From Paraburkholderia acidisoli (GTDB lineage Bacteria > Pseudomonadota > Gammaproteobacteria > Burkholderiales > Burkholderiaceae): DNA of 64,000 nt. This document shows, one piece after another, positions 31,250 to 40,154 of this stretch. Numbering within the stretch: the stretch's first letter is position 1; the number at the start of each line of letters is the position of its first letter. Location: positions 62,001 to 126,000 of the forward strand of contig NZ_CP046917.1 in the NCBI RefSeq assembly GCF_009789675.1. The letters are read 5' to 3'. The notes under the pieces were generated by a model. The model was given only the letters and a program-made list of their open reading frames with translations, searched no databases and was not told the origin of the DNA. A program made the position numbers and the translations under genes.

Positions 31250-32173
31250 ATGAACATCACCGATATTCAATCGCGCGTCATGCTCTGCTCGGTCACGATC
31301 TCGTCGTGGGTCGCGCGCCGTTTCGATCTCAAGGTCACCGAGGAAGTCGAAAGCCGTCACGACACCAAGGGCATCGGCCGTTTCAACAAGCGCCTGCTGC
31401 CGGAGAACGCTTCCAGCTTCAAGGAAGTCGTGTCGCTCGGCGGCCGTATCCGTCGCTACTTCTATGACCACACGCTGGAATACAACCAGTTGTCGGTGCG
31501 TCTGCTGCCGACCGGGATCTACATGGACTTCGCGGCGCAGATGCGCCGGATGAAAGACGAGTTCGATCTCGCGGTGCAGGTGTTCCTGACCGACTATCTG
31601 GACCTCAAGGAACAGGCCCGGCTGGAGATGAACGGCCTGTTCAACGAGGCGGACTATCCGACGCTCGCGCAGCTTGGCGAGAAGTTCGGTGTCCGCATGT
31701 CGGTGCTGCCGTTTCCCGATGCCAGCCAGTTCGGTGTCGACCTGCCCGAGGACGTGCTTACGAGCCTGCGCACTGAGATCGACCAGCATGCGCTGCGGTC
31801 GATCGAACACGCGAACCAGGACATTGTTCGCCGCCTCTATGACGCCGTGTCCGCGATGGCCAACCGGCTGTATGCGGCGGGCGGGGTTCGCATCGACGTG
31901 GCCGACAACGTGCGGGAACTGTGCGGACTGCTGCCGAAGCTGAATTTCAGCAACGACGCGCAGTTGAACCACATTCTGGAGCAGGCACAGCGGCATCTGG
32001 CGGTACATACCGGCGTGGAGTTGAAGGAGTCCGAGGTGCTCCGGTCGCAGGTGGCCGCCAGGGCCAACGAGATCGAGGAACTGATGGAGGCGTTCATGGG
32101 CGGCAAGCCGCAGTCGGCGATGCCGGCGGCGGGCACTGCGCGTACCGCAACGAATCTGCGCATTGCCGCGTGA
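31250..32173 (+). CDS. DUF3150 family protein
   Basis: 307 residues fitting DUF3150: VMLCSVTISSWVARRFD at the start, FNKRLLPENASSFKEVVSLGGRIRRYFYDHTLEYN, and LPTGIYMDFAAQMRRMKDEFD. It is helical and soluble. CTGGAG precedes the ATG at 31250. The gene lies between the MoxR ATPase and the metallopeptidase/VWA gene, a repeated plasmid and phage arrangement whose purpose is unknown. The eight-base gap to the next gene indicates one operon. Confidence 0.8.
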   Translation: MNITDIQSRVMLCSVTISSWVARRFDLKVTEEVESRHDTKGIGRFNKRLLPENASSFKEVVSLGGRIRRYFYDHTLEYNQLSVRLLPTGIYMDFAAQMRRMKDEFDLAVQVFLTDYLDLKEQARLEMNGLFNEADYPTLAQLGEKFGVRMSVLPFPDASQFGVDLPEDVLTSLRTEIDQHALRSIEHANQDIVRRLYDAVSAMANRLYAAGGVRIDVADNVRELCGLLPKLNFSNDAQLNHILEQAQRHLAVHTGVELKESEVLRSQVAARANEIEELMEAFMGGKPQSAMPAAGTARTATNLRIAA

Positions 32174-32180
32174 GGTCGGT

Positions 32181-33383
32181 ATGAACTCCCGTATCGATGC
32201 ACGGATCTCGAAGCAGCGCGCGGCGCTCGTTCTGGACCAGCCATTCTTCGGGGCGCTCGCATTGCGCCTGAAGATCGTCGAAGACGCGACGTGCAAGACA
32301 TTCTGGGTGGACGGGGCGGCGCTGGGCTACAACCCGGCGTACCTCGCCACGCTGAACGATCTCGAGTGTCGCGGCGCGCTGGCCCACGAGGTGCTGCATG
32401 TCGCCAACGGGCACTGCTTCCGGCAGGGCTCGCGCGATGGCAGGCGGTGGGATCAGGCCTGCGACTACGCGATCAACCCGATCGTGAAGCAGGCGGGCAT
32501 GCTCCTTCCTGCTGGTCACCTCGACGACGCGCGCTTTCATGGCAAGTCGGCCGAGGAGATTTACGCGGTCCTCACGCAGGAGACGAGACAGAAGGAGAAG
32601 GAGAAGTCTGGCGGCAAACCCGGGGCGCAAGCCCCGGGCGAACAGCCGGCACCCGCGAACGGCGCGAACACACCGTCAGCGGCTCCCGAACCCGACGCCC
32701 CTTCCTGCGGCGAGGTCCGCCCTTATCCGGGGCCCGACAAACCGGTGAAAGAGACCGAATGGAAGGTGGCCACGCTTCAGGCAGCGAAAGCGGCGAAGAT
32801 GCGCGGCAAGCTGCCCGGTGCCATGCAGTCGATGGTGGCGGTAGCGGCTGAGCCGTCGGTGGACTGGCGTTCGATCCTCATGCGTTTCGCGCAGCAAGTG
32901 ACCAACGATGATTACAGCTTCGCGATGCCGAACCGGCGCTATCTGCATCTTGGCTTCTATCTGCCGTCGCTGCACTCGCCGGCAGTGGGCGATGCGGTGT
33001 TCGTTCGCGACAGCAGTGGCTCGGTGTTTGGCGAGACGCAGGCGCAGTTTGCGGCCGAGATCGTGCACGTCGCTGAAGTCGTACGGCCAGCGCGGCTGAT
33101 TGTGATGGATTGCGACACACGCGTCACGCAGGTGCAGGTGTTCGAGCGGGGCGACCCGATCGAGCTGGCGCCGGTGAGGGGCGGCGGCGGAACGTCGTTC
33201 GTCGATCCGTTCCGACGGCTGGAGGAGGAAGGCTTCAATCCGGCGTTCCTCGTCTACCTGACGGACATGGAGGGCCGGTTCCCGGATGCGATGCCGTCGT
33301 ATCCCGTACTGTGGGCATCGACCACCCCGCTGCGGCGCGCGCGGCTGGCGCCGTTCGGTGAAGTCGTGGAGGTGATCGTCTGA
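32181..33383 (+). CDS. DUF2201 protein: metallopeptidase-like domain plus VWA domain
   Basis: 400 residues from the ATG at 32181 (GAGG upstream). The N-terminal domain carries a zinc-peptidase motif HExxH (H69, E70, H73 in AHEVLHVANGH). A Pro/Ala/Lys-rich linker spans about 135-190. The C-terminal VWA-like domain shows VFVRDSSGSVFGE (a DxSGS metal site) and LIVMDCDTRVTQ, then GGGGTSFVDPF and VYLTDMEG. Such proteins pair with MoxR ATPases, which probably remodel or activate them. Substrate unknown. Confidence 0.8.
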   Translation: MNSRIDARISKQRAALVLDQPFFGALALRLKIVEDATCKTFWVDGAALGYNPAYLATLNDLECRGALAHEVLHVANGHCFRQGSRDGRRWDQACDYAINPIVKQAGMLLPAGHLDDARFHGKSAEEIYAVLTQETRQKEKEKSGGKPGAQAPGEQPAPANGANTPSAAPEPDAPSCGEVRPYPGPDKPVKETEWKVATLQAAKAAKMRGKLPGAMQSMVAVAAEPSVDWRSILMRFAQQVTNDDYSFAMPNRRYLHLGFYLPSLHSPAVGDAVFVRDSSGSVFGETQAQFAAEIVHVAEVVRPARLIVMDCDTRVTQVQVFERGDPIELAPVRGGGGTSFVDPFRRLEEEGFNPAFLVYLTDMEGRFPDAMPSYPVLWASTTPLRRARLAPFGEVVEVIV

Positions 33384-33407
33384 CCCAGAAAGTTTTTTTT
33401 CTCCACG

Positions 33408-33434
33408 CCCGGCTCATTTGAGCCGGGCTTTTCG
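33408..33434. terminator. Rho-independent terminator
   Basis: GCCCGGCTCA-TT-TGAGCCGGGC followed by TTTT on the plus strand; it lies between convergent genes. Confidence 0.8.
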
Positions 33435-33448
33435 CGACTGCAAAGCGC

Positions 33449-33634
33449 TTAGCGATCCTTCTTCAGATCGTCAGCGGCGTCCTTCAGGTCGCCTACCTTC
33501 TTCTGGGCCTCGCCCTTGGCCTGCTGCACGTCTCCCTTGAGCTCCTGCTCCGGATCGTCCGTGGCGCGGCCGACGGCCTCGTTCACCTTGCCCTTCACCT
33601 TCTCGACGGTTCCCTCGACGTGATCCTTGTTCAT
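33449..33634 (-). CDS. CsbD family stress protein
   Basis: 61 residues from the ATG at 33634 (GGAGAA upstream); a longer frame to 33688 lacks a site. The sequence is the classic CsbD pattern: MNKDHVEGTVEKVKGKVNEAVGRATDD, then ELKGDVQQAKGEAQKKVGDLKDAADDLKKD. CsbD proteins are small, charged, cytoplasmic and induced by general stress; function unknown. It is transcribed on its own, divergently from the conjugation operon. Confidence 0.9.
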   Translation of the reverse strand: MNKDHVEGTVEKVKGKVNEAVGRATDDPEQELKGDVQQAKGEAQKKVGDLKDAADDLKKDR

Positions 33635-33737
33635 GATGATTCTCCAGTAGTAGGCGACACGAGCGTCGCGGTGTGAGCCATACCGCATGCATCGTTCCCG
33701 CGTGAATCAGGACGGCTCGGCATGCGATCCGGATGGC

Positions 33738-33768
33738 CGGAAAGCTGCACAAAAAGTGGAGCTTTCCG
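33738..33768. repeat. Hairpin repeat with CAAAAAGTG loop, copy C
   Basis: CGGAAAGCT (33738-33746) and AGCTTTCCG (33760-33768) form a 9-bp stem around GCACAAAAAGTGG. GCAGGCGCATGC follows about ten bases later. It lies between the divergent CsbD gene and the conjugation operon. Confidence 0.6.
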
Positions 33769-33908
33769 CAAAAAGCGCAGCAGGCGCATGCACCCGGACC
33801 CGGTAACTCTGGAGCCCGGGGGCGAAGGGGGACGAAATACAAAAAAGCTGTGGAATATGGCGACCCTTTTGGTCTTCCGTGGCGTCGCCGCGCCGGAAAA
33901 ATAGCTGC

Positions 33909-34955
33909 ATGTCCGACCTCGCCGACAATCCGCTGCTGCGATTCAACCGCCTCGAAAAGAGTGCGGTCGATCTCTTCTTTGCATCGCTCAAGCCACTGGC
34001 CGAATACCTGGCTGCCCCCGACGTGGCGGAGGTGATGGTCAATCGGGCTGACGATATCTGGATCGAGCGCCGCGGCGCGCTGTGCCGTCTCGATCTCGCG
34101 ATCCATCCGGCGATGCTTAACGGCGCGATCCACGCGCTGGCGTCGTCCGTCGAAAAGTCCGCAAAGGCAGGGACCGCCCAGGGGATCCTGAACGCGGGCC
34201 ATGCCAACCTGCGTATCGCGACTGTCATGCAACCGACGGCCATCAATGGCGACGCGTTTGCCATCCGCAAACACCGGGACCGCAACCTGTCGCTCGACGA
34301 TTACGTCCGCGCAGGGGCGTTTTCGCTTGTGCACGCGCGAACGGCGAAGGAGGCCGAATTCTTGCCGCCCGGCGCGCAGAACGACGATCTCAGGCAGGCA
34401 TTGCGCGACATCGTGCGCGCCCGCAAAAACATCCTGGTGGCTGGCGGTACTTCTTCGGGCAAGACCACGCTGCTGAACGCGATCGGCGCCGAGATACCGG
34501 ATGTGGATCGCGTCATCACCATCGAGGACACGGCGGAACTCAAGCTCACCGTGCCGAACCTGCTGCGCCTGCTCTCGAATGCCGACACGGGCGTGACCAC
34601 ACAGATGCTCGTCGCGCTGTGCCTGCGCTTTCGTCCCGACCGCATCGTGGTCGGCGAAGTGCGGGGCGGCGAGGCCTACGACTTCATCCAGGCGCTGAAC
34701 ACCGGCCACGACGGTGGCCTGGGTTCGATCCATTCGAGCGACGCGCGTGGCGGTCTGCGACGGCTGGAGAGCCTTGCGATGCTCGGCGTGCCGCCAGGCA
34801 CGCGCTGGGATATCGCCGATCTGCGCGAGAACATCGCCAGCTGCTTCGATTACGTCATCCACATGCGCCGCACGGGCGAGCTGCGGCATGTCTCCGAAAT
34901 TCTCGAAGTCCGCGGGTCGGACAACGGGCAATACAACCTCAAACGCGTTTTCTAA
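33909..34955 (+). CDS. VirB11/TrbB type IV secretion ATPase
   Basis: 348 residues. The Walker A loop GGTSSGKT is at 179-186, followed by ITIEDTAELKL (Asp box), ALCLRFRPDRIVVGEVRGGEAYDF (Walker B with Glu) and NTGHDGGLGSIHSSDA (His box). All the marks of a hexameric VirB11 ATPase at the cytoplasmic base of a conjugation channel. It is the first gene of a tightly spaced operon of secretion genes. The ATG at 33909 has only a weak CGGAAAAA upstream. Confidence 0.93.
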   Translation: MSDLADNPLLRFNRLEKSAVDLFFASLKPLAEYLAAPDVAEVMVNRADDIWIERRGALCRLDLAIHPAMLNGAIHALASSVEKSAKAGTAQGILNAGHANLRIATVMQPTAINGDAFAIRKHRDRNLSLDDYVRAGAFSLVHARTAKEAEFLPPGAQNDDLRQALRDIVRARKNILVAGGTSSGKTTLLNAIGAEIPDVDRVITIEDTAELKLTVPNLLRLLSNADTGVTTQMLVALCLRFRPDRIVVGEVRGGEAYDFIQALNTGHDGGLGSIHSSDARGGLRRLESLAMLGVPPGTRWDIADLRENIASCFDYVIHMRRTGELRHVSEILEVRGSDNGQYNLKRVF

Positions 34956-34976
34956 ACCACCGGAGTGGACCATACG

Positions 34977-35369
34977 ATGAAGTACCCTTTGCTGTCCCCC
35001 CTTCGACGCGCCGCCGTTTGCGCAGTCGCCAGCGCGCGAGCCGCATGCGCACACTTGCTCGCACGCCGCGAAATCCGCACGACGCTCATTGCCGCGGGCT
35101 TGAGCATGATCGCGCCGATGGCCAATGCCGTCGACCTGTCCGATCTGGGTTCCGCGACCGATGTGATCTGCCTGGTTTCCAGCTGGATCAGCGGCCCGTG
35201 GCTCTTCGGTATTGGTCTGGTGGTGATCATCGTTGCATTCATCGCGATTGCAACGTCGGAGAGCACGATCGCCAAGGTCCTGTCGACCGCGCTTGCCGGT
35301 ATCGGCTTCGCAGCCTGCGCGGTGCCGATCCTGCAGAACCACTTCAAGATCAGCTATGTCTGCACGTGA
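34977..35369 (+). CDS. VirB2/TrbC-like conjugative pilin
   Basis: 130 residues. A long N-terminus with an internal basic stretch leads to a signal sequence ending about PMANA, then the mature part VDLSDLGSATDVICLVSSWISGPWLFGIGLVVIIVAFIAIATSES with two hydrophobic segments, as in VirB2 pilins. The long leader is typical of Trb-type pilins. CGGAG precedes the ATG at 34977. Its end overlaps the next gene by 14 bases. Confidence 0.85.
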   Translation: MKYPLLSPLRRAAVCAVASARAACAHLLARREIRTTLIAAGLSMIAPMANAVDLSDLGSATDVICLVSSWISGPWLFGIGLVVIIVAFIAIATSESTIAKVLSTALAGIGFAACAVPILQNHFKISYVCT

Positions 35370-35688
35370 GCGCGTCAAGGTCAGCCGCTCGCTGTCGCTG
35401 CCGCGTCAGATCGGCGGTGCGGATCGAGTGCTCGCGATGGGCAACGGTCTCATCACGGTGCTGCTGTGCTACTCGTGCGGCTTCGATCTCGTCATGCTGC
35501 CCGCGTTTCTCGCCCTCGGCGTCGGTGTGCACGTGTTCCTGCGCTGGATGAGCGCGCGCGATCCGTGGTGGCGGCTGGTGCTGATTGTCTATGGCCGCTA
35601 TCCCGACGTGCATGAGCCGTCGCCAATGCACCGGTCGTCGGCGCGTTTCCGCCGTCCGTATGGCTTCGATCAGGATCTTTCATGCTGA
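35356..35688 (+). CDS. VirB3/TrbD-like inner membrane protein
   Basis: 110 residues: a VSRSLSLPRQIGGADRVLAM start, one hydrophobic block (LITVLLCYSCGFDLVMLPAFLALGVGVHVFLRWM), and DPWWRLVLIVYGRYPDVHEP. This is the VirB3 pattern, and it lies between pilin and VirB4 as usual. It probably stabilises or guides VirB4 at the membrane. Confidence 0.85.
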   Translation: MSARERVKVSRSLSLPRQIGGADRVLAMGNGLITVLLCYSCGFDLVMLPAFLALGVGVHVFLRWMSARDPWWRLVLIVYGRYPDVHEPSPMHRSSARFRRPYGFDQDLSC

Positions 35689-35867
35689 TGCCTTCAAAAA
35701 GCACGTCCACCGGCGAAGACGCTGCGTCGCCCGTCACGCCCGTCGTCGTGACGCCCGAGCACCTCATTTGTCCGGCCGGTTCCATGCTCGCGCTGTGCAC
35801 GTTCGTGGGGTTTGGCCCGACAACGCAGAGCGCGGTGCAGTCCGCTGTCGGGGACCTCGCCCCATGA
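35682..35867 (+). CDS. Small protein between virB3 and virB4 genes
   Basis: 61 residues (MLMPSKSTSTGEDAASPVTPVVVTPEHLICPAGSM...). It begins inside the end of the VirB3 gene and ends over the start of the VirB4 gene, each with ATGA-type overlaps, and AGGATC precedes its ATG. The tail (LALCTFVGFGPTTQSAVQSA) is mildly hydrophobic. The tight coupling suggests a genuine conjugation gene. No family recognised. Confidence 0.55.
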   Translation: MLMPSKSTSTGEDAASPVTPVVVTPEHLICPAGSMLALCTFVGFGPTTQSAVQSAVGDLAP

Positions 35868-38341
35868 CGCTGAAACCCGCACGGCTCGGCGCGCTCAAGC
35901 GTGGCCCGATTCACGAGATCGCGCCGTGGGCGACGATGGTGACCCCCGAGCTTGTTCTGGGCAAGGACGGCTCGTTACTGACCTCGTTCACGTTCGACGG
36001 CATCGACGCCGACAGCCCGAACGTGGGGGATATCACCGCAGCCCGCAACAATCTCGATAACGCCTGCAAGAATTTCGATCACCGCGTGACCGCCTGGTGG
36101 CGGCTCTCGCATCGCCGGATGAAGGGCGCGATCGAGGGCGATTTCGCATCGCCGCTCGATGCCCGTATCGACGAGATCAACCAGCAGATGACGAAGAGCG
36201 GGCTGTATTTCCGCAATTCGCATTCGCTCTCGCTCGCGTTCACACCGGAAACCGGCATCAACCGGTTCTTCGAGAAGGTCGGCTACCACCTCAAGGTGGG
36301 CGGCAAGCCGTTGCCGGTTGCGATCTTCGAGGCGATCCGCGACCAGCTGCTCACACGCAACGCCTTCGTCTTCGACATCGACCAGATCACGGCCGACATC
36401 CGGCGCTTCGAGGGCATTCTCGACGCGTGGCGCGGCGGGGTCGGCCGTTTGAAGATGAAACGGCTTGAGCTGCAAAACGCGCTCGCTTACCTGCACCAGA
36501 CAGCGAACCCGTCCGTGCCGCCGCGCCGCGTGCGTTACCCGGTGACGATGCTCGACACGCATCTGACCGAATCGGTCGTGACGTATGGCGCCGAGCACCT
36601 GCTTTTCGAGTCGGCGCACGGCAAGCGCTTCGCGAAAATCATCGCCGTGAAGGAATGGCTGGGGTTCCAGGAAGCCGCGCTCGACGTGCTCTACGACGTG
36701 GATGCCGAGCTCGATATCTGCGTGATGTACCGCTTCCTGAACACGACGCGCGCCGAGCAGTTCATCAAGTCCGTGCGCAAGTTCTACAAGGTTGCGGCAA
36801 TCAACCCGTGGGCAATGGTCAAGCAGTACCTCACGAAGGAACAGGAAAAGAACGACAAGGGCCGCGAGACGCTAGCCGGCGAGGCCGAGGATGCACTGTC
36901 GCGCCTGCAGGCGGACGGGCAGCAGTTCGGCTACGCGAACATCTCGATTGTCGTCTACGGCGACACGATGGAGGAGTGCGACCAGGCGACGTCCGACGTC
37001 GTCGGCCGGATCAGCAACGCCGGCTTTGGCGTGGTGCTCGAAGAACGCAATCTCGGCGCGGCATGGGCCTCGACCCTGCCGGGCCGATGGGACCAGCAGA
37101 AGCGCCTCCAGTTCGTTGAGACGGCGGCGGTGTCGGATGTCGCGCCGCTGCGCGGCGTGCCCGAAGGGGCGGAGGTCAACGAGTGGCTGACCCAGCAGTT
37201 CGGCCGCAGGACCGGCCCGGTCACGATGCTCCCCACGCGGCACCGCACGCTCCAGCGTGTCGTGCTGCATCACCCGAGCGGCCGCGCGCATCTGCTCGTC
37301 GTTGGCCCCAATGGCGCAGGCAAGACGATCCTGCTCAATTTCCTGCTGTCGCAGATGGCGCGGCACGACGCGCGCCGCATCCGGTTCGACAAGGAACGCT
37401 CGACACGCATACCGACTGTGCTCTCGGACGGCCACTTCATCGACATCACCGGGCGTTATCAGGCGGCGACCAGCGTGAACCCGCTCTCCCTGCTTTCCGA
37501 TAGCCGCCATTACGAATATGTCGCGACCTGGGTGCAGATGGCGATCGAGGATGAAGACTTCCGGTGCACACCGCAGCAGCAGCGCGAAATCTTCGCCAAG
37601 GTTTCGACGCTGGGCGATGGCTACGATCCGGAATTCTGGACGCTCTCCTATCTGACCACACTGCTGTCGGCCGAACTGCGCGAGCGGCTTCGCATCTGGA
37701 CGAAGGGCGAGAAGAACGGACAGTACTTCGATCACGTCGATGACGCGTTCGCCCTCTCGGAGAACCTGTCCATCGAGTGCGGCGATCTGTTCCAGAACAA
37801 CCCGGAAGCCGCGCTCCTGTTCACCGATCTCGCGTTCTATCGGATCTCGCAATGGCTCGACGGCAAGCGCTTCACGGTGATCGAAGTGGAGGAGTGCGGG
37901 TTCTTCTTCATGTATCCGCGCTTCTACGCGCGCCTGGAGCTGTGGGCGGTGACGATCCGGCGTCTTAACGCCATGCTCGCGCTCGCGACCCAGTCGCTCA
38001 AGCAGCTCGAGCGGGTGCCTAACTTCGAGATCCTGAAAGAGCAGTTGCAGAACATCGTGTATCTCGCGAACCCGGACGCGCGCAGCAACCGCGCGCTGTA
38101 CGCGGACATCTTCGGGCTGTCCGATGGCCAGATCGGCCAGATCGCCGATGCGGTGCCGAACCGCGACTACCTGTGGGTGACGCCCGGCAGCTCGCGAATG
38201 CTGCAGACGAGCTTCGATAAGGAGACGCTGGCGGCGCTGCGCGCCGACGGGCGCGCACAGGCGATCCTCGACCGGCATTTTGCGTCGGGCGCTGTGAACT
38301 GGCGCGACAACTACATGCAGGAAATGCTCACTCTCGAATGA
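35864..38341 (+). CDS. VirB4/TrbE type IV secretion ATPase
   Basis: 825 residues. The N-terminal domain (VTPELVLGKDGSLLTSFTFDG) and the ATPase domain with Walker A VVGPNGAGKTILLNFLLSQ (about 480-498) fit VirB4. The Walker B region reads FTVIEVEECGFFF rather than the usual hydrophobic-DE; the acidic pair is E-V-E-E. The C-terminus includes LATQSLKQLE and ANPDARSNRALYADIFGLSD, as in VirB4. It powers pilus assembly and substrate transfer. Its stop overlaps the trbJ-like start. Confidence 0.93.
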   Translation: MTLKPARLGALKRGPIHEIAPWATMVTPELVLGKDGSLLTSFTFDGIDADSPNVGDITAARNNLDNACKNFDHRVTAWWRLSHRRMKGAIEGDFASPLDARIDEINQQMTKSGLYFRNSHSLSLAFTPETGINRFFEKVGYHLKVGGKPLPVAIFEAIRDQLLTRNAFVFDIDQITADIRRFEGILDAWRGGVGRLKMKRLELQNALAYLHQTANPSVPPRRVRYPVTMLDTHLTESVVTYGAEHLLFESAHGKRFAKIIAVKEWLGFQEAALDVLYDVDAELDICVMYRFLNTTRAEQFIKSVRKFYKVAAINPWAMVKQYLTKEQEKNDKGRETLAGEAEDALSRLQADGQQFGYANISIVVYGDTMEECDQATSDVVGRISNAGFGVVLEERNLGAAWASTLPGRWDQQKRLQFVETAAVSDVAPLRGVPEGAEVNEWLTQQFGRRTGPVTMLPTRHRTLQRVVLHHPSGRAHLLVVGPNGAGKTILLNFLLSQMARHDARRIRFDKERSTRIPTVLSDGHFIDITGRYQAATSVNPLSLLSDSRHYEYVATWVQMAIEDEDFRCTPQQQREIFAKVSTLGDGYDPEFWTLSYLTTLLSAELRERLRIWTKGEKNGQYFDHVDDAFALSENLSIECGDLFQNNPEAALLFTDLAFYRISQWLDGKRFTVIEVEECGFFFMYPRFYARLELWAVTIRRLNAMLALATQSLKQLERVPNFEILKEQLQNIVYLANPDARSNRALYADIFGLSDGQIGQIADAVPNRDYLWVTPGSSRMLQTSFDKETLAALRADGRAQAILDRHFASGAVNWRDNYMQEMLTLE

Positions 38342-39096
38342 CAGGTGAATCCGTGAAAAAGATCCTTTTGCGCACCGTTTTTATGCTGGCCACCGTAGGT
38401 GGCCTGGCGTCGCCCGCTCATGCGCTGATCGTGTTCGATCCGACAAACTACAGCCAGAACATGATTACGGCAGCGAAGGCCGTGCAGGGCGAGATCTACC
38501 AGAACACCAACATCCTCTACCAGTACCAGATGATGTCGAACCAGCTGCTTCAGGCCGTCAACCTGAACCCGGCAGCGATGAAGGCGCAGTACGACGAGAT
38601 CACGGCCGACATCAAACAGGTGTCCGGTTATGTCACAACGCTCAACAGCCTTTACGGCGACCTTCAGCAGGGCGAGCAGTACATCACGCACGTGCAGAAC
38701 CTCATCTCCACTTCGGGCAAATCGCCGTCGCAGTGGCTCTCGGACATGAATAGCCTGTACAAGCAGGGTGACGCCAACGCAACGCGCCTTTTCCAGCTTG
38801 GCAACGATGTGGCTTCGCACACGCAGACGCTGGCCCAGCGCCGCGCCGACCTGCAAACCCAGTTGTCACTCAGCCCGACCCAGCAGGCCACCGCCCAGCT
38901 CACGACCCACTATCTCGATATCGTGTCGAGCCAGATGTCGGACCTGCTCAACATGTACTCGGCGAAGACGCAAAACGACGCCCAGCAACAGGCGATCAGC
39001 AGCGCATCGGCGGAGAACCGCGCTGCGGCAGCGCAGGCGTTCACGACGCAGCAGGACGCCGAGCGTGCTGCACTTGACGCGCTACCGACGAACTGA
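38338..39096 (+). CDS. trbJ: TrbJ/VirB5-like protein
   Basis: 252 residues. A signal peptide ends about SPAHA, and the mature protein starts LIVFDPTNYSQNMITAAKAVQGE, the hallmark of TrbJ. The rest is helical and Gln/Asn-rich, as in VirB5/TrbJ proteins that sit at the pilus tip or base. It is exported to the periplasm. Overlaps VirB4 and is followed by TrbL after eight bases. Confidence 0.85.
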   Translation: MTGESVKKILLRTVFMLATVGGLASPAHALIVFDPTNYSQNMITAAKAVQGEIYQNTNILYQYQMMSNQLLQAVNLNPAAMKAQYDEITADIKQVSGYVTTLNSLYGDLQQGEQYITHVQNLISTSGKSPSQWLSDMNSLYKQGDANATRLFQLGNDVASHTQTLAQRRADLQTQLSLSPTQQATAQLTTHYLDIVSSQMSDLLNMYSAKTQNDAQQQAISSASAENRAAAAQAFTTQQDAERAALDALPTN

Positions 39097-39104
39097 GAAG
39101 CGAC

Positions 39105-40154
39105 ATGCGAATCACACGCGCGCTGCTGGTCGCGCTCACTCTCGGCTTTTTTGCCATACTCAGCGTGACAGCACGCGCTGACGACACGCCGGCCGGTGGC
39201 CAGCAGATCACGCTCACGCAAAGCGGCGCGACGATCAGTGTGCCCTCGACAGGCGACGATACGGTGGGGGCCACGGTCAAGGCGGGCGAGATTGCAAACG
39301 GCGCGGCCAAAGCGTCTGCGCAATTCGCGAGCCTTTTCAATGCCGTGATTCCGGCTGCGGTCACGGCCAGCCAGAGCCTGAAGCCGGAGGCGGACAAGTT
39401 TGCCGCGGGTCTGGGCCTGATCACGATCGTTCTGGCATTTGTCCGGTACGCGGCAACACGCGATCCCGTGACCGCGTGGGTCACGGTGTTCGAGGAACTG
39501 GCGACCCTCGGCATTTTTGCGTCGATCTACGTTGGTTACCAGACCTTCGCGCCAGGGTTCTATAACTGGTTTCAGTCGCTGGCAAGTCTCATCCAGGCGG
39601 GCGCCGGGCAGGGCGTTTCGGCATCAATTGGGGCCGCCGCGGGTGCTGCTTTTGAGGCAACTATCAAGGCGTATCAGGGCACGCACTGGTACGAATACAT
39701 CGCGCTGACGATCTCTCTCGCACCGCTCGGCATTGCCTGGATTGTGCTGATGCTCACAAGCGTCGTGTTCGCGTTCATGAACAACCTTGGGGAGATCCAG
39801 GCTGCTGCAGGCATCGTCATGGGTCAGATCGCGGTGGCGCTGGGCTTCTCATCCTTCACGCGTGGGTATTTCAAGACCTGGCTCGACTGGATGATCAGTG
39901 CGGGCATGTACTGTGTCATCAGTGCGATTCTCGCTCGCCTCGTGACGGGGTCGCTAAGCGCCGCGATCACGGCGGCGACGGCGAACGGCCTGTCTACGTC
40001 GTACGGTGCGACATACGTCATGGACCTGTCGCTGTTCATCTTCCTGCTCTCGTTTGAGATCCCGAAAATGGCGGGCATGTTCGGCGGGGGCGCCAACGCG
40101 TCCGGATCGCTCATCAAGAAGGCGGCGAGTGTCGCGACCGGAGGCGTACTTTGA
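39105..40154 (+). CDS. trbL: TrbL/VirB6-like polytopic membrane protein
   Basis: 349 residues: a signal-like N-terminus (to about TARA), then about six hydrophobic segments from residue 95 on, with FVRYAATRDPVTAWVTVFEELATLG and an amphipathic Ser/Ala-rich loop. This is the VirB6/TrbL form, part of the inner-membrane channel. Its position after trbJ supports this. Confidence 0.8.
   Translation: MRITRALLVALTLGFFAILSVTARADDTPAGGQQITLTQSGATISVPSTGDDTVGATVKAGEIANGAAKASAQFASLFNAVIPAAVTASQSLKPEADKFAAGLGLITIVLAFVRYAATRDPVTAWVTVFEELATLGIFASIYVGYQTFAPGFYNWFQSLASLIQAGAGQGVSASIGAAAGAAFEATIKAYQGTHWYEYIALTISLAPLGIAWIVLMLTSVVFAFMNNLGEIQAAAGIVMGQIAVALGFSSFTRGYFKTWLDWMISAGMYCVISAILARLVTGSLSAAITAATANGLSTSYGATYVMDLSLFIFLLSFEIPKMAGMFGGGANASGSLIKKAASVATGGVL

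Noticed and set aside
33471..35378. 635-codon open frame on the minus strand
   Set aside because: It is antisense to VirB11 and VirB2, whose motifs are unmistakable. Long antisense frames are common in GC-rich genes; no domain is readable in it.
36872..38278. 468-codon open frame on the minus strand
   Set aside because: Antisense shadow of the VirB4 gene; the composition is Arg/His-rich and no ribosome site is present.
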